Of a DNA stretch of 64,000 nucleotides, positions 25,731 through 38,107 are shown one piece after another. Source of the stretch: Cerrena zonata (taxonomy: Eukaryota > Basidiomycota > Agaricomycetes > Polyporales > Cerrenaceae); contig JASBNA010000006.1 in assembly GCA_038087015.1 (NCBI GenBank), positions 310,001 through 374,000 of the forward strand, in the 5' to 3' direction. Position numbers and translations under genes: made by a program. Every line of letters begins with the position of its first letter. Position 1 is the first letter of the stretch. Below the pieces are notes generated by a model, which worked only from the letters and a program-made list of their open reading frames with translations, made no database searches and had not been told where the DNA came from.

Positions 25731-27282
25731 TTAACTACCATATGCCATTCCTGGTCCTGGCGACTGTCTCCCATTACCACCGTATCCTAATGCCACCTGA
25801 GGTCCCGGCGATGCACGTCCACCCATTGCCATCCCTGGTCCCGGACTGCGCGCTCTATCACCATACCCGTACGCCATCTGTGGTGCCGGCGATCCACGTC
25901 CTACCATCGACATATCATACGCTGCTTGCGGGCCTGGACTCCTCGCACGTTGTCCGCCCGTCACAGGATCAAATGCCATCTGAGGTCCTGGACTGCGCGC
26001 CCTGCCTATTTGTGTCATCGGGATAGCTTCGCCTTCGGGATTGCCGAGTGTGTTGGGAACAGGTCCACTATACGGATCGTAATATGCCGAAGGATCATCA
26101 CGATAGGGTTGATTGGGGTTCATATGAGGGAGAGGGGGTACAGCATAGGGATCTTGGCCAGGAACGTAGAGGTCGACAGCGGATGCTGCAGCAGAGGGCG
26201 CGATACTTCCTGCACGACTGTCCGGACGTGTGAGATTAACTTCTGAGTTGGTTTCGAAACCTGAACCGCCGGTTCTGTTTGTTGGCAGTGCATGGCCTGT
26301 ATCTCCGTGTGTGTTGAGTTCGGGCCACTTAATGGCTTCGTCTAATAACGCACAATTTAGCGCCGCTCATGTAGTAGAAGAATGGGGGGCCGCCTTGTCC
26401 CAGCAAGAAAATCCGCGTGTCCGAAGGACTGACATGTTAAGTGTCTCACGTCCAATTGTACACATGGAAATGCCATACACCGAAACATCCAAAAGTCACT
26501 GATAATATGCGACATTCACATATCCTCCGACAATGCTTTTGACGTTCAAATGGGATACGAGGCAAGTCCCCACCATAGAAGTGAAACAAGAACTTACTGT
26601 CATCAAAGTCATCACTGGCGCGCTTACGAGTGAACTTCCATACAACGAAACCAATAACCACAATCAGAGCAATAGCACCGGCGACCGACAGACCAACGAT
26701 AGTCGAAGTGCCCACACCCTTACTGCCACTTCCAGTATTGTCCGCATCCGATGATTGACTAGGTTGCTGCGACGATGTGGCCGAGGGTGTAACAATCGCG
26801 GTGACAACGACAGTCTCCACTTCACCATTAGCTCCTGTAGACAGCGACTCACTCGTCTGCTGTATCGGAGTTGGTGTGGGTTGTGCCGACGTCTGTGAAG
26901 GGGGAGCAGTAGAAACCTGAGAAGTGCTGGTCTCTGTGGGTGGGGCTGAAGAGACCGACGTCTGCGTTGGGGTCGCCTCAGAAGTCGAGGTCTGAGTTGG
27001 TGTCACCGGAGCTGCAGAGGTTTGCGAAGTCTGAGTCGGTGTTGTCGGGGCTGCAGAAGTACTGGTCTGCGAGGTCGCTGATACCTGGGTCGGCGTCACT
27101 GCGGCACTGGTGGTCGTCGTTTTATCATCTCCTCCTCCAAATATGATTTGCCTGGATTGCAGGTGGGTTCGCGAACTTTGTCCGTCAAGTAAGCCATAGC
27201 GCGAAGTGAGGGTGAAGAGCAAAAGACATGAGATGAAGCCTAGCAGAAGGAGTGACCGTGCTGGTCTGCTAATTTTCAGCAT
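25731..27282 (-). CDS. Single-pass surface protein, Mid2/Wsc-like architecture
   Basis: Exons 27282-26598 and 26341-25731 (256 bp intron) encode 431 aa. An N-terminal hydrophobic segment (LLLLGFISCLLLFTL) serves as signal peptide or anchor. About 130 residues of Ser/Thr/Pro repeats with TPTQTS units follow, a typical heavily O-mannosylated stalk. One transmembrane helix lies near residues 198-218 (VGLSVAGAIALIVVIGFVVW), followed by the stop-transfer KFTRKR and a cytosolic tail. The tail has IKWPELN-type sequence and ends in five or six degenerate copies of an (R)ARSPGPQMA unit. This layout (stalk, one helix, tail) is that of fungal cell-wall stress sensors, but no WSC cysteine domain is present. 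Function inferred from architecture only. The intron is longer than its neighbours, so a small extra exon inside it cannot be excluded. Confidence 0.75.
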
Positions 27283-27894
27283 CGAGCTGGTGAATTAACG
27301 AAAGCGAATATTAGGATATGATAGAGAGAGCCCGAGACGGGATTAATCTAGTGGTCGTTGGTGTCGCCGTCGTCGGTGGTCGTCGTTGTGGAAGATTGGA
27401 ACGGGAAGAGGACGAGTGAAGGGGGAGTGAGACGGAGGGAGAGATAGAATGGCCGGGCGTCTGTCTCGAAGGTCGCAAATGCCTAAACTCGGTCTCATTT
27501 CTTTAGTTCCATTCATTCTTTTATGCACAATTGCAACTCCGAAAAACGAAGACCCTGTTCACAAGCGGCGGAGATGAATCGGAGCGTGAATATTATCCCA
27601 AAAATAGGACAGCTTGGAGCTTCTTGTATTCTTCTAATCGCCGGTTGGCAACAAGGCGGTGTGCGACATTGGAACTCTTTCCGAGCAGACGGCCATCATT
27701 GAGCTTCATGGGATGTCCCAGTCGGCAGTGTTGCAAAATATTTGTATTTACATACGGTATCATAGGATTAGAATGTGTTCGGAGGTATAGAAATGTCTGT
27801 ATCACCAGAAGGTCAGTTACTAGATATGGACTACACTAGAACGTCTTCCGTTGCATCGTAAAAGATCGATTAAAACTTCTGTTGTATCAGGTAA
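27283..27894. other. Intergenic region
   Basis: About 610 bp upstream of the surface-protein gene and downstream of the transporter; the part near 27350-27500 is rich in short CGTCG/GTCGT repeats that suit a leader sequence. No gene seen. Confidence 0.5.
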
Positions 27895-30809
27895 CTAGTG
27901 TAGCAATCCTCCTGCAGGGATATGATCACATTGCCCAAGAGGTGGGGGGCCAACAGGCGCGGGTGTGAGCATTAACTGCGCAAGTTCATTTCAGTATTCT
28001 ACAAAAGTAGTGAGAACGCTGCGCAGGAAGACTTACCCGAACAGTCATAATAGTAGTGTAGGCGGCGGCCCACACACCGAATATCCCCAATGCAATATCC
28101 GCGATCTTTTGTTTCCGGGTGCGTGCGCAGGCCTTGTAATGAAGCATTGCTGGATAGACATAGCAAAGCGGTACACTATCCACATTGAAAAAAAGGTGTG
28201 AGCATCCCTGCCGATGTCGTTGGTGAATGGTAGGAGATAGGACGTACCAAGCAAAGCTTCCGATGAAGGCGACGAATTTGTCAAGATCAGCAGCTCCGGC
28301 CCAGCTGAGTCCAGAGCAGAACATGACCACTACAAATCGGAAGAGATTCTTCTGCCACTTGACTTTGTTATCGATCTTTCCGCTCCTTTGGAAGAGTCCA
28401 TTCTCCATAATACGAACAGCCGGGAAGAGTTGAAGAGGAACCGACAACAAGATAGCCATTGCATATAAGAATTGGACCTACATTCCAATGCCGACGTAAA
28501 AAAATTTGTTAGAACAAGTTTCATGATGGATTCCACAGTAGCGATTACTTACCGCTTGTGTGAGCTTGCTAGATGTATCCAAGTTGACAATCACAACTGT
28601 CTGCACGTCGGCGCCGAATGTCAGGTAAGACATCACTCCACCGCCACAAAACAAGACTGAACGAGACTGGTCAGCTGATCGCGTCTTGACATGACACAAC
28701 CATCACTTACACATCAAGAATATCATCACTCCAGAAAGAACACCGGGGAATTTACGAGGCTCTTTCATCGCGTCTGTGATGGGAATAACGAGACCAATGC
28801 CCTCGAATGAGAATACGGCAGTTCTGCAGACACGAGTAAATGGATAAATATCAGTATCAGGAACGTAGGACACAGACGTACCCAATAAGCAGAGGCCAGT
28901 CTGTGGGATTGAACAGTTCCACATGAGCAGGTCCACGCTTGGCCATGATAGCTGCTTCACTTCCGAAAATATAGATCAACCCAGCGAGAATGAACGCATC
29001 GGCAACAAGTGCTGTCGTGCTCAATTTCGCCAAGTTACGGATAAGCGCGAGGGGAAGGAAGACGATCATTTGCAAGAGGATAAAATACTGAATGCCAAGA
29101 ATTTTGGCACAGTTTGTGATCGCCATCACAAACGCTTGCAGATTCTCTGACACGAAGATAATGTAGGCCGAGACGAAACCAATTTGGGACACCGTGATGG
29201 AAAAAAGAATGGCGTAACGCATCCAAGGACCGTACAAAGTACCACCAATATCTAAATATACCGTCAGATTATTTATTGGAGAGGAATAATATGAGATACG
29301 CACCCCCGAAACTTCCATGTACGACAAACTTGGTCTTGACAAGCAAGAGGAACGAATATAACGAGATAAGCGCGATAAATATTAGCACACCGCTCGAGAA
29401 GAGTATTCCTCCGTTGAAGAACCTAAAGATGAATATTCGTTACGTTGCTCATCGTAAACTCACAAAACAAGCTGTACTCACGCCTTGCCCAAAAATAGAA
29501 TACCAGTCCCAACGAAGGATTTCAGAAGCTATACGTGAAACTTGAGCATACACTCTCCGGAAATGATAACATGAATAGAACATACCATGAGAACAGCTTG
29601 AGTGACAGTAGCATCACCATGAGGACCTACACTCATTCGTCTCCGACGTGACCGAGAGCGCGAATGTGATGTCGCCGACTGTAATAATGGAGAACGCTCG
29701 GTGGCCTTGTGTAAAGCATCGATGTCGGGAACGTCAAGACTTAATGACGGTCGCTGAGCTCCAGCCTCCGCCTGAGAAAGGAATGAAGTGCCAGCATAGG
29801 GATGGCGTTCTATAGCTGCAGCTTCTTCATCTTCTAGCGTTTCTTCGTCCTCTTCTTCATCCTCTTCTTCTATTTCTTCTAGATCTTCACCAGCCTAAAA
29901 AATGGGCGTACTCTATAAGACACATGCCAAGCAGTGATATACACAAGCGCATGTAGGCTCACAAAATGTCCAAAGAGATACAAGAACTCTACAAAATTGC
30001 GGACCATAGGAGGTTGTTCTACACCTTGCTCTTCAGCTCTCATGAGTACATAGTTGCGACGGAATCCACCAGGTTCATGGATATGCTCAAATGCGGGGTG
30101 ACGCGCAGAAGTCGTAGAGCCCGCAAAAGAGGATGCACGAGGTCTAGTTGCCGCTCTACGTTTGTCTGCTTCCCACTTGTACAGACTATGACTGTAAATA
30201 GGAAGGTTAGGTCATTGTAGCGGATGGTGTAGGTCACTGGAACGGCCTTACTTACGTCACGTCTGTTCCCGGAGCATGATACGGGACTGGAAATGCTTCA
30301 GAGTCTTGCCTTTGGGGTTGTGCACGTAATTGAGCCACCGAGGACCGTTTCGATACATCCCCAGAGTCGGACCCAGCGCTCATAGAGCCGCGCGGTGAGT
30401 CGCCCTCTGGCGGATTTCGCTCATTAGGAGACACAAGATGTTTTCGTAGAATCTTGGCCTTTTCCTCGTCAGTAAGGTCATCAAGTGGATTGGTGAGGTC
30501 AATACCACTGCCAGGGGTATCAGGACGTCTAGCAGAAATCGCTCCGAAGGAAGGTCTATGAAGCCCCGAAGGTTCTCCGGAAGCCGAGGATAGTATTCCT
30601 TGCGTTCGCGGAGTACCTATTGGTGTAGACCGGGTTGGAATATTAGGTGGCGGAGGTGTGCCTGCATATTGTGCTCGGAGTACCCGAAGGTTGGGTGACC
30701 CAGATATTGGAATTGAAGGACGGGGAGAGCCACTTATTGCTTGATCGTTGAAACCAAGCCTTGGACTTGTTATATCCACTGGTTTCGATCCGGATGGAGG
30801 AGTAGACAT
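27895..30809 (-). CDS. Vacuolar amino-acid transporter (AAAP family, AVT3-like)
   Basis: Eleven exons add up to 764 aa: 30809-30256, 30191-29963, 29894-29586, 29528-29482, 29422-29304, 29251-28882, 28823-28711, 28656-28553, 28477-28248, 28175-28037, 27975-27895. The first 360 residues are cytosolic and disordered, including an acidic Glu/Asp run (about 265-280) and a basic SRSRSRRRR cluster. The transporter domain begins with LLKSFVGTGILFLGKAFFNGG, the usual entry of Aa_trans proteins, and about ten to eleven hydrophobic segments follow, with SFEGIGLVIPITDAM and the C-terminal FIGSFACVPLCYVYPAM. The long N-terminal extension is typical for yeast Avt3/Avt4-type vacuolar exporters, which release neutral amino acids to the cytosol. 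The gene shares a 340 bp promoter region with NPR3. Substrate specificity not visible. Confidence 0.9.
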
Positions 30810-31149
30810 ATTATGAGTTGTAGTAAATGAGTGCCAGTGTTGATAGCTTGACCTGAAAGATTGCGATGATTGTGGAAGGCGGAGTCAGGATGGGATGACC
30901 TCAGGTTAACAGCGACCTTAATGGGGTGATTCCGCTTACATAAGCGCTTTATTTCAAACTCGACTTTAGGCCGACGCTGAACTGCCAATGGACTTGCTTC
31001 CAATCGTAAGTCTACTTACTCGCTACTAAATTATACATGCTTAGCTAGCCTGGTCATTTGGACACGAAAAAAACCGCGTTAAACACGAGAACGTATCTTC
31101 CTTTACGTTTTCTGTTATAATAGCTGGCAGGCTCGCAGTTCCGTTTGAA
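30810..31149. promoter_or_regulatory. Bidirectional promoter region between AVT3-like and NPR3 genes
   Basis: The two start codons face away from each other, 340 bp apart, so both core promoters must be within or near this interval. No clean TATA box on either side. The shared promoter suggests possible co-regulation. Confidence 0.6.
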
Positions 31150-33736
31150 ATGAGCGAAACCTTGCTTGCTATATTTCTTGTCACCTCTTCTGCCAAGGGT
31201 TCGGATCTAGTATACCGTTGGCCTCCTCTACCGGAAATACGTCCACGGCTTGCGCGTCCGAGACCCAAAGATGATGTCGAGGGTACTCATACTGACAACC
31301 CATGGAGGGCTGCTAATATGACAGAGGATTCTTCTGGGCCGCTTATCCCCCACACGGAACCCAATTCAGAGGATGAGGACGATTACTTCTGGAGGAAACC
31401 AAACAAACGCAGGGACAGGTCTCTGTCCTTCTCGCATTCTCGCAGTCATCCTACGTCTAGGCGGCCATCCCCCGCGAAGGAAACCAATGAGACTTTCTCC
31501 CTAGACCAAGTTGAGGAACAAGCTTTAATGGAGGAATACAACGAAGTTCTCGGATTCTCTTCAGAATTTTTGGCGAGCTTGCTCTGTCCCCAGCAGGGCA
31601 TGTGTCATCAGAAATTCGAGTTGATAGTAGATGACCTCGCATTCATAGGCCATCCAGTCTGCGATGATGGGCATGGCAAATGGCGATTCAAACAAGAGAA
31701 AACCAAATCCATTCCGAGAGGTCGCGGTACAAAGAAAGGAGAGTCACCCAGGATAGAAGATAATTCCTTAACGCCAGAGAAAGCTTCTCGCGACAAACAG
31801 CATGACACGGAGGAAGGATGGCTGCAAACATTTCACATCACATTCGTCATTGACCTTCCGGACCCATCATCTTACGACTCTGGAAACATATCCCAGTATT
31901 TTGATGTCTTGTACGACCAAATCGCGTTCCCGCTTGCTGCTGTCTTATACCAAGAGCAAGTCCTGCACAATTTCGTCGAAGCTGAGTGTGCGGAGATTAG
32001 CTCATTAGAGGGTGACTTCATCTCTAGAGGTCAGTCGAGTCGGCGTTCAGATTGAATACTGAGTTATATATTGAGATTTTATTATGCGGTAGGTAAATCT
32101 TTCGATGAATTTATGTTAGAGGCGACCAAGCGATCTTCCCTCGCTCTGGCCATGAAAACCCTCTACGAAGCGATCAAGGATAACCAAATCGCTCGTCTAA
32201 CAATTCATGACTTTGCGTTTGAACTTCAACTGCCTCCCCATCTCGACGAATTGTTGCACTACGACGACGACGCAGAACTGAATCATAGTGATTACGGTGA
32301 TGATGAGGATGAATCAGGCGATAATCCGAAATGGGGCCCTGAAATGAGTTTCAAATGGCATCTCCCTGCTCTGACCCCATGGAAAGCGCTACTCCGTCTT
32401 GATGATGGCGACCAGGGTTTCGAAACCTACTTAAATGGACGTAACACTCAACTTAGTTCGGAGGATAGAGAGCTTGCAGGGAAGCTGTTAAGTTTTCTCA
32501 GCTATGCTTCGATCCATCTCTGGTGAGTGTCACTAATCAATTCTTGGAATGATTTTGACGGTGTCCTCTAGCTTTGCAGATATGGCTAGTGTTCTGGATT
32601 GGGATCTTGAAACACAGATATACCCGACCGTTCGATGGCTTGTGCACCATAGACGAGCGAAGGTCATTGATACAGTTCATCCAGGGTTGAAAACCCTTTT
32701 CACCATCGTCCCGAAATTGCCTGCTCCGTAAGTCCAAGAGAGATTGATTAAGCTTTCTTATCCGTTCATTTTTTACTCCGTTGTAGCCTCTCCCAGCTAT
32801 CCGAAGAGTTCGCAACTGTCTTCGGTCGAACGAGTGTCCCCCCTCTCCCGAAGCTCCTGTCGCTTATCTCGACCAACAACAACGATCAGCCCGCCAACCA
32901 CTTCTACGCCAATGTGGTCAAGTCGAAGGATCTCATCCCCCTCTATCACGATGTGATTACCTGGCTCCTCAAACATGATCTTCTTGTCAGCCTGCATCTC
33001 TACATCCGCCTTTTCGTCTCACTCGACCTAAAGTTAGCTTTCAACAAAAGGCGAATGAAAGATATGCAAGATAAAAAGAAACTAGGCTACTATGCATTTC
33101 CCGAAAGCAGTCCGCAGGAACACGACGGTGTGATCGACGCCAGTCCTGTCAACAATTGGCTTTCCATGTCTCCCAAGACGGCACGGAAGCAAACGCACCA
33201 GCTTTCACGTCCCTCTTCTATCCACTCTCCCGATGACGATAGCCATGCCGGGAAACAAGAACAAGCTGAGGACATCCCGGAGGACAGATTCGTGGATGTC
33301 TCTGACGACGAACAACCGGAACCTGAAACAGTTTTGTTCAATGAGTTTGACAAGACACAGGGAGATCTGCGGCCTCAGTTGATTGTGGACCCTGGCAGAG
33401 CTACTGCTTTGGAGAACGGCTTTCTTGGGGAAATGTCTGAAGGGAAAGACCCACATATTGTTAAATTGTTCCAAAAGTAAGGGTTCCCTCCTTTCTGAGT
33501 GTTCATGAAATGACCGATCGGACCATCGAACTGCATAGAATCAATCGCTATTTCAACGGAAAATGTACGGACGATGAGATCTTGTATCGGGCTGATATCT
33601 CTCGGAAACAGCTACGAGAAGTTCTTCATCATTACGAGGATCATGTGAGTGACCTGATCCTGAAATTCTTAATTCCAAGACACTGACAACCCTACGTGAC
33701 TAGGTACAAACTTACCTACATCCAGTGTGCAACTGA
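31150..33736 (+). CDS. NPR3: Nitrogen permease regulator 3 (SEACIT/GATOR1 subunit)
   Basis: Exons 31150-32029, 32093-32522, 32572-32727, 32787-33476, 33539-33644 and 33704-33736 encode 764 aa with all phases consistent. The N terminus (ETLLAIFLVTSSAKGSDLVYRWPP) is the longin-type start of Npr3/Nprl3; SEFLASLLCP and the FHITFVIDLP strand are also characteristic. Later parts include LIPLYHDVITWLLKHDLLV and, near the end, EILYRADISRKQLREVLHHY, the conserved C-terminal winged-helix region. An acidic, charged insertion lies between. Npr3 with Npr2 and Iml1 forms the complex that inhibits TORC1 when amino acids are scarce, at the vacuole membrane. The head-to-head neighbour is an amino-acid transporter of the same compartment. 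Confidence 0.9.
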
Positions 33737-33749
33737 GCGGTAACGTTCG

Positions 33750-34765
33750 TTATGGGCCTTCCCCTTCAGGCTCTCTATGCACCCACCCCAACATCCTTTC
33801 CGCCTTAGAACAGTCGAAGAATCCCTGCCTACCCGTGATCGTCTTACCCTCTTTGATTGGAACCGAAGGCCAAAACCTATCCTTCAACATTCCAGAATCC
33901 TCTACACTTGACGTATCAGGTGCTGTGATGAAGAATGCTTCATGCCCGGACCACGGCAGATCATCTTTCGTCACAGCGAGCAAAAATGCTTCTGCGCCCG
34001 AATCTTCCTGGACGTACCCCCAAAGATCGTTCTTGCGTCTTGCAGGATCTGGCTCCAGGTTGGCTGCTTGCTTATTGGGTAAAGACCAACTAAGCCGAAG
34101 GCTTGCGATGCGCATGAATGGATATCGACGGACGATTGCGTCCGCTTGCATCTCAGCGATCCTGGTTAAATTAATCGTATGGATAATCGACGTATACTAA
34201 TGCGATGTGTTCTTACAGTTTGGAAAGCCCATAGGGTTCATCTGGTCTACATGGATGATCTTCGTCTAGAGGTAGATAGTCGAGTACTGGACCTTGACTC
34301 CATACCAATGTCACGACATTGACACTAGAAGCTTGTGCAACTCGTTTTATGCCGAGCTATGGCTCGATCTTAGAACATTGGTGTCATGCATATGGAAATA
34401 TATGTACCTCGGCACAGGCTCTTAAAATATTCCAAGATATCACGACGTTCCTATGAATCAATTCAAATCCTTCTGTACATCTGAAAGATGTCAGAAACTC
34501 ACGAGTTGTGGGCGTGTACGATGTAGTCTTCCGGCGTCGGAACAGCTGCTAGTTGAACAACACCTTCGACATCTTGCAATGCTTTCAAGGTATCATCGTA
34601 GTTACGCAAGTCCACCTCCGAGAAGGAGAAATTGGGATTGTTGGAGAATTCAAGATCGGCATCTCTACGAGAATCGAGACCAATGACTCTATGACCTGCC
34701 CTCAGTGCGGCGAGTACCACTCGTTTGCCTACTCTCCCTGTACAGCCGGTCACTGCGAGCTTCAT
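33750..34765 (-). CDS. NAD-dependent epimerase/dehydratase family protein
   Basis: Exons 34765-34503, 34450-34408, 34356-34217 and 34161-33750 encode 285 aa. The N terminus has the Rossmann motif TGCTGRVG (residues 6-13), then VDLRNYDDTLKALQDVEGVV and QLAAVPTP. A catalytic-type tyrosine and lysine are present as YGLSK near residue 145, followed by a LRLSWSLPN stretch. The C-terminal part (LWGYVQEDSGAEAF, GHEAFFITAPDT) fits extended short-chain reductases of the NAD-epimerase type. The substrate is unknown. Its stop lies only 13 bp from that of NPR3, so transcripts of these convergent genes must overlap. Confidence 0.85.
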
Positions 34766-35704
34766 CGTGACGAGTAGGAGAGAGATAAAGATAGGAAATG
34801 TCGCTGCCTCTTCCGAAATGGATTCCCTCGTTTCTTTCTGACCTGAATCTTATTGTACCATCGTGATCATTGTGTACCATTCGGTTAGATTTGGTTATGG
34901 TCTCATGATATCATTGGAAATGATCTCTGTGTCTTTTCAACTCTTTTGCCTATGGCCAAACACTAGCAACGGCTTTCCGGACTCCTACGTTACTACCATC
35001 CAATAGTCGTCTTGCAATCTCGGATGCGACGTCAACTATGTAGCGATACTTATGGCGTACTTTCTCTTGCAGGTCACCAAGGGTTCGATTTAGTAATGGG
35101 GTGTTACTACTACAAGTTATGTAACGCAGCATGGTCTATTGGTTCAACAATTTACTCCGTCGCTGACTCGGAAGAGTCACATTTCGAAGTTATTTGATGT
35201 ATATTGCATTGTATGGAATCCTGTAACATCAGTTTGTTAACAGTCACATCCCTGTTGAAGGAGGAAGAAAGACAGTTTTATTTCAATATCTATTCGTGCG
35301 AAAATACGAGCTGATGGCGCTGGCACGCTGTTGAGTCCATCGGACTACCGTATTTCTCTCATAATTATCTCATGCCTTTCAGCCTATGTTGCATCCTGTT
35401 GCATCTGGCAATCAATATTTCCATATCGTACGTCTCACCTTGGTTGAGTTTGACCTGACAGTCTGCACAATGAGGTCGAAGGCTCTGTACGACAGCCGCA
35501 TTGCCTTTTTTTGACAATCGAAACTAATAAGTTTTAATATACCTGCACCCGATTGTCCAGTTACCGCATGGTCCAACGTCTATGATGCCACAAAATAGTT
35601 CCAGTCAAAGGCTCCAACCATCCGCATTGACTCGGGCTAGGATTGGTATTGACCTTACGACATCCTAAACATGTATGGAAGCCGATTCGAAGTCAGCGTA
35701 AAAC
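34766..35704. other. Intergenic region
   Basis: About 940 bp upstream of both the epimerase and the WD40 gene, which are divergent. Short frames only. A likely TATA element for the right-hand gene is listed separately. Confidence 0.5.
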
Positions 35705-35711
35705 TATATAT
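35705..35711 (+). promoter_or_regulatory. Candidate TATA element of the WD40 gene
   Basis: TATATAT lies 76-82 bp upstream of the ATG at 35787, within A/T-rich sequence. Position is plausible for a fungal core promoter. Confidence 0.35.
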
Positions 35712-35786
35712 ACTGACCGATTAAATAGTCGGGGTCCATCCTCTTAGAAAGCCACTCCCCAACTTTATTCTTTTTCACCTACCATC

Positions 35787-37808
35787 ATGACAAGCCAAAC
35801 TCAAGACTGGAAGGCAAAATTGTCTACCTTTTCTTCAACACTCCAGATACTCTCAAAGGAGACCTCTCGACGACGCGAGCCAGCTCTCTTGCAGCTACTT
35901 TCTGATGTATGCCAGTACATCCAAGAGGTGGAGGCCCGTGGTCACCCTGAGTTCGATCAGCTTGCCGAAGACTTTGACAGGCTTCTCAACTCTGCTATCG
36001 ATATAGCATCTCGCAAGATGGAGATCGACTTTCTCCGCTCATTCACGATCACTAATCAAACACCTCTTATGAAGGATCAAATAAAACCTGAAGCCAATGC
36101 TGGTGCGTTTTGAAAGAATCATCTACAAGTACTGTTAATTTATACCGCGTATAGGTACATCTGTTACTGAAGCCTGCACGTCGTTCGTTCAATTTATGAC
36201 CCGCAGGTTCCCTGACCATGGTACTTTCCTGTGTTACTCCAAACCTTACCACGAGCTCATATTGGATATTTATGCTAGACTTTGGCGAATCATTCAAACC
36301 ACCAAGTGGTCCTTCTCCGTGGAGAAAGGCTAGATTACCACACACATCATCCAGTCTTCTATCCCGCTTCCGTAGACCTTTCCAAACATCTGCCCAAGAT
36401 ACGACTCCTCTCGCCCAGACGATCTATCAAGCTCGGTGTGAAGTCACCACAGATAGTATTATTATGCCAAGTCAGATGGCCATTTCTCCTAGTGGCTCAT
36501 GTCTCGCAGTTACGGGAGCTGGTGGCTGGAAAAATCGGGACCCTATACTCAGCTTCTACATGCTGGATGGCGATTCAGAGACTATGTTATCATCTGGGGG
36601 CGTACAATCCGGTTTGAGCGGCATTGGTCGCCACCTCGCTATGGATGAGAAACGTAAACTTGCTTTCATCGCAGATAACTACAGGATCAAGTCTTATTCA
36701 TGGGAGGCCGACAAACGTGGAGAGCGTGGGGCTCCGGTCCATACCTTGCACTCTGAAAACTATGAAGGGCCTCTTGCGTTACTTGCCAATGGTCGTTTGA
36801 TGCGTATGGGCAAAGGTTCTGCGGCTGTATGGAATCTTGACGACATGGACACATACGCAGAAAAAAGGATTATCGGAGGCAAATTCGTCATAAAGGATAG
36901 TTGGAGGGAGGAAGACCAAATAGAACGTTCCGCCGGTAACTTGCCCAGCACGACAATCAAATATTCCAACCCTTCGCTCTCGATCGGGGTCATGCGTTAT
37001 AATCAACCCTCCAATCAGTTCCTCTGTGGTGGTGATCGACTAGTCGATGAATCTGCAGCCTCTGAAACGTCCTACTCGTGTTTCCAACTCGACATAGAGG
37101 CTGGGGCTAAAGTGGTCAAGAGATACTTGGGTCACGGAGATACTGTTACCGATATCTCCACTAGCGATGGCGACCCCAACACTTTCCTGACCGCATGCTC
37201 GGATGGTTGCGTTCGATTGTACGATACGAGACACGCATTGCCAACTATGACTCTCGATGCGGGACAGCAAGCAGAATCTTGCGACGCTGCCGTATTACTC
37301 CATCCCAATGGAATCCCATGTACGCGAAACAACTTTCCATTTGGCATCATAGTAACACATCTTAACTCACCTTTGAAACAAATCTAGCTGTCTTCACTGG
37401 AGGCGACACCAGCGAGCGCGTCATGCTGTGGGACATCCGTGCAGGTAAAGTTGTGTATGAGTTATCGACAGGAAACGCGTCTGTCCGATCCTTAGTATGG
37501 GACGACCGGAGGTCCACTTTGTTTGCCGCGACGACTTGTCCAAACCTTACCTCCACTGGCGACACTTTCAATTACAGATATGCAAAGAAACCCGATTTCA
37601 AGTATTGTGGTGACACTGGATCTGAAACAGGGGACGATGTTCCTGCCACAGAGGAAGAGTTGAGTGCTCTTAGAGGTACGGGCAACATCCGTAACCGCAA
37701 GCACGATGATCATGATGCTATGAATTTGGAGGACGAAGACGATGAAGACGAGGACGGAGACGAGGATGAAGATGACGATGACGATGATATGGATGACGAT
37801 GATGATGA

Positions 37809-37841
<33 letters not shown>

Positions 37842-38107
37842 TGGAGAATGGGGTCCAATGGGCGACAATCATTGGCCGAAAACTGCCTACCATTCGGAGA
37901 ACTCTTTCGGTCATTTCTTCGACGCTGCTGAACACTCCATAAGTAAGTCTACACCTTCCCAATTCGTACGATCGGCGTAGATACTAACTATCTTCCTATC
38001 AATGTGTAGTGAGCTATAGGTTCAAGGCTGATCCTGATACTGACCTTTTGCCTGCGTCTGGATGGTCTAGTGTCGAAAGCCGTGGCGGCGGAGGCGGATA
38101 CTGGTAA
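35787..38107 (+). CDS. WD40-repeat protein with long poly-Asp tract
   Basis: Exons 35787-36102, 36155-36305, 36355-37319, 37388-37942 and 38010-38107 encode 694 aa. The N-terminal 150 residues are helical and without repeats (LLQLLSDVCQYIQEVEARG, TRRFPDHGTFLCYSKPYHEL). From residue 170 on, WD-type blades appear: MAISPSGSCLAVTGAGGW, FLTACSDGCVRLYDTRHALP and AVFTGGDTSERVMLWDIRAG-like sequence. Residues about 590-625 form an almost pure Asp/Glu run, after which comes WGPMGDNHWPKTAYHSE and a Gly-rich end (RGGGGGYW). No enzymatic domain is visible; the protein probably scaffolds a complex, and the acidic tract could bind basic partners such as histones. The second intron (49 bp) was chosen because it restores the frame; it avoids a stop at 36330. 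Orthology not identified. Confidence 0.8.
37727..37848 (+). repeat. GAY codon microsatellite
   Basis: An imperfect run of GAT, GAC and GAA/GAG triplets coding an acidic tract in the WD40 protein; from about 37812 on it is (GAC)n. Prone to length change by slippage. Confidence 0.85.

Noticed and set aside
27976..28036. Readthrough end of the amino-acid transporter at 27986
   Set aside because: Splicing at 28036/27976 gives a C terminus (TVRLMLTPAPVG) in keeping with the family and a normal 61 bp intron.
36306..36387. Continuous frame 36218-37387 starting with MVLSC as the start of the WD40 protein
   Set aside because: Upstream exons 35787-36102 and 36155-36305 join in phase through a 49 bp intron and give the longer, consistent protein.
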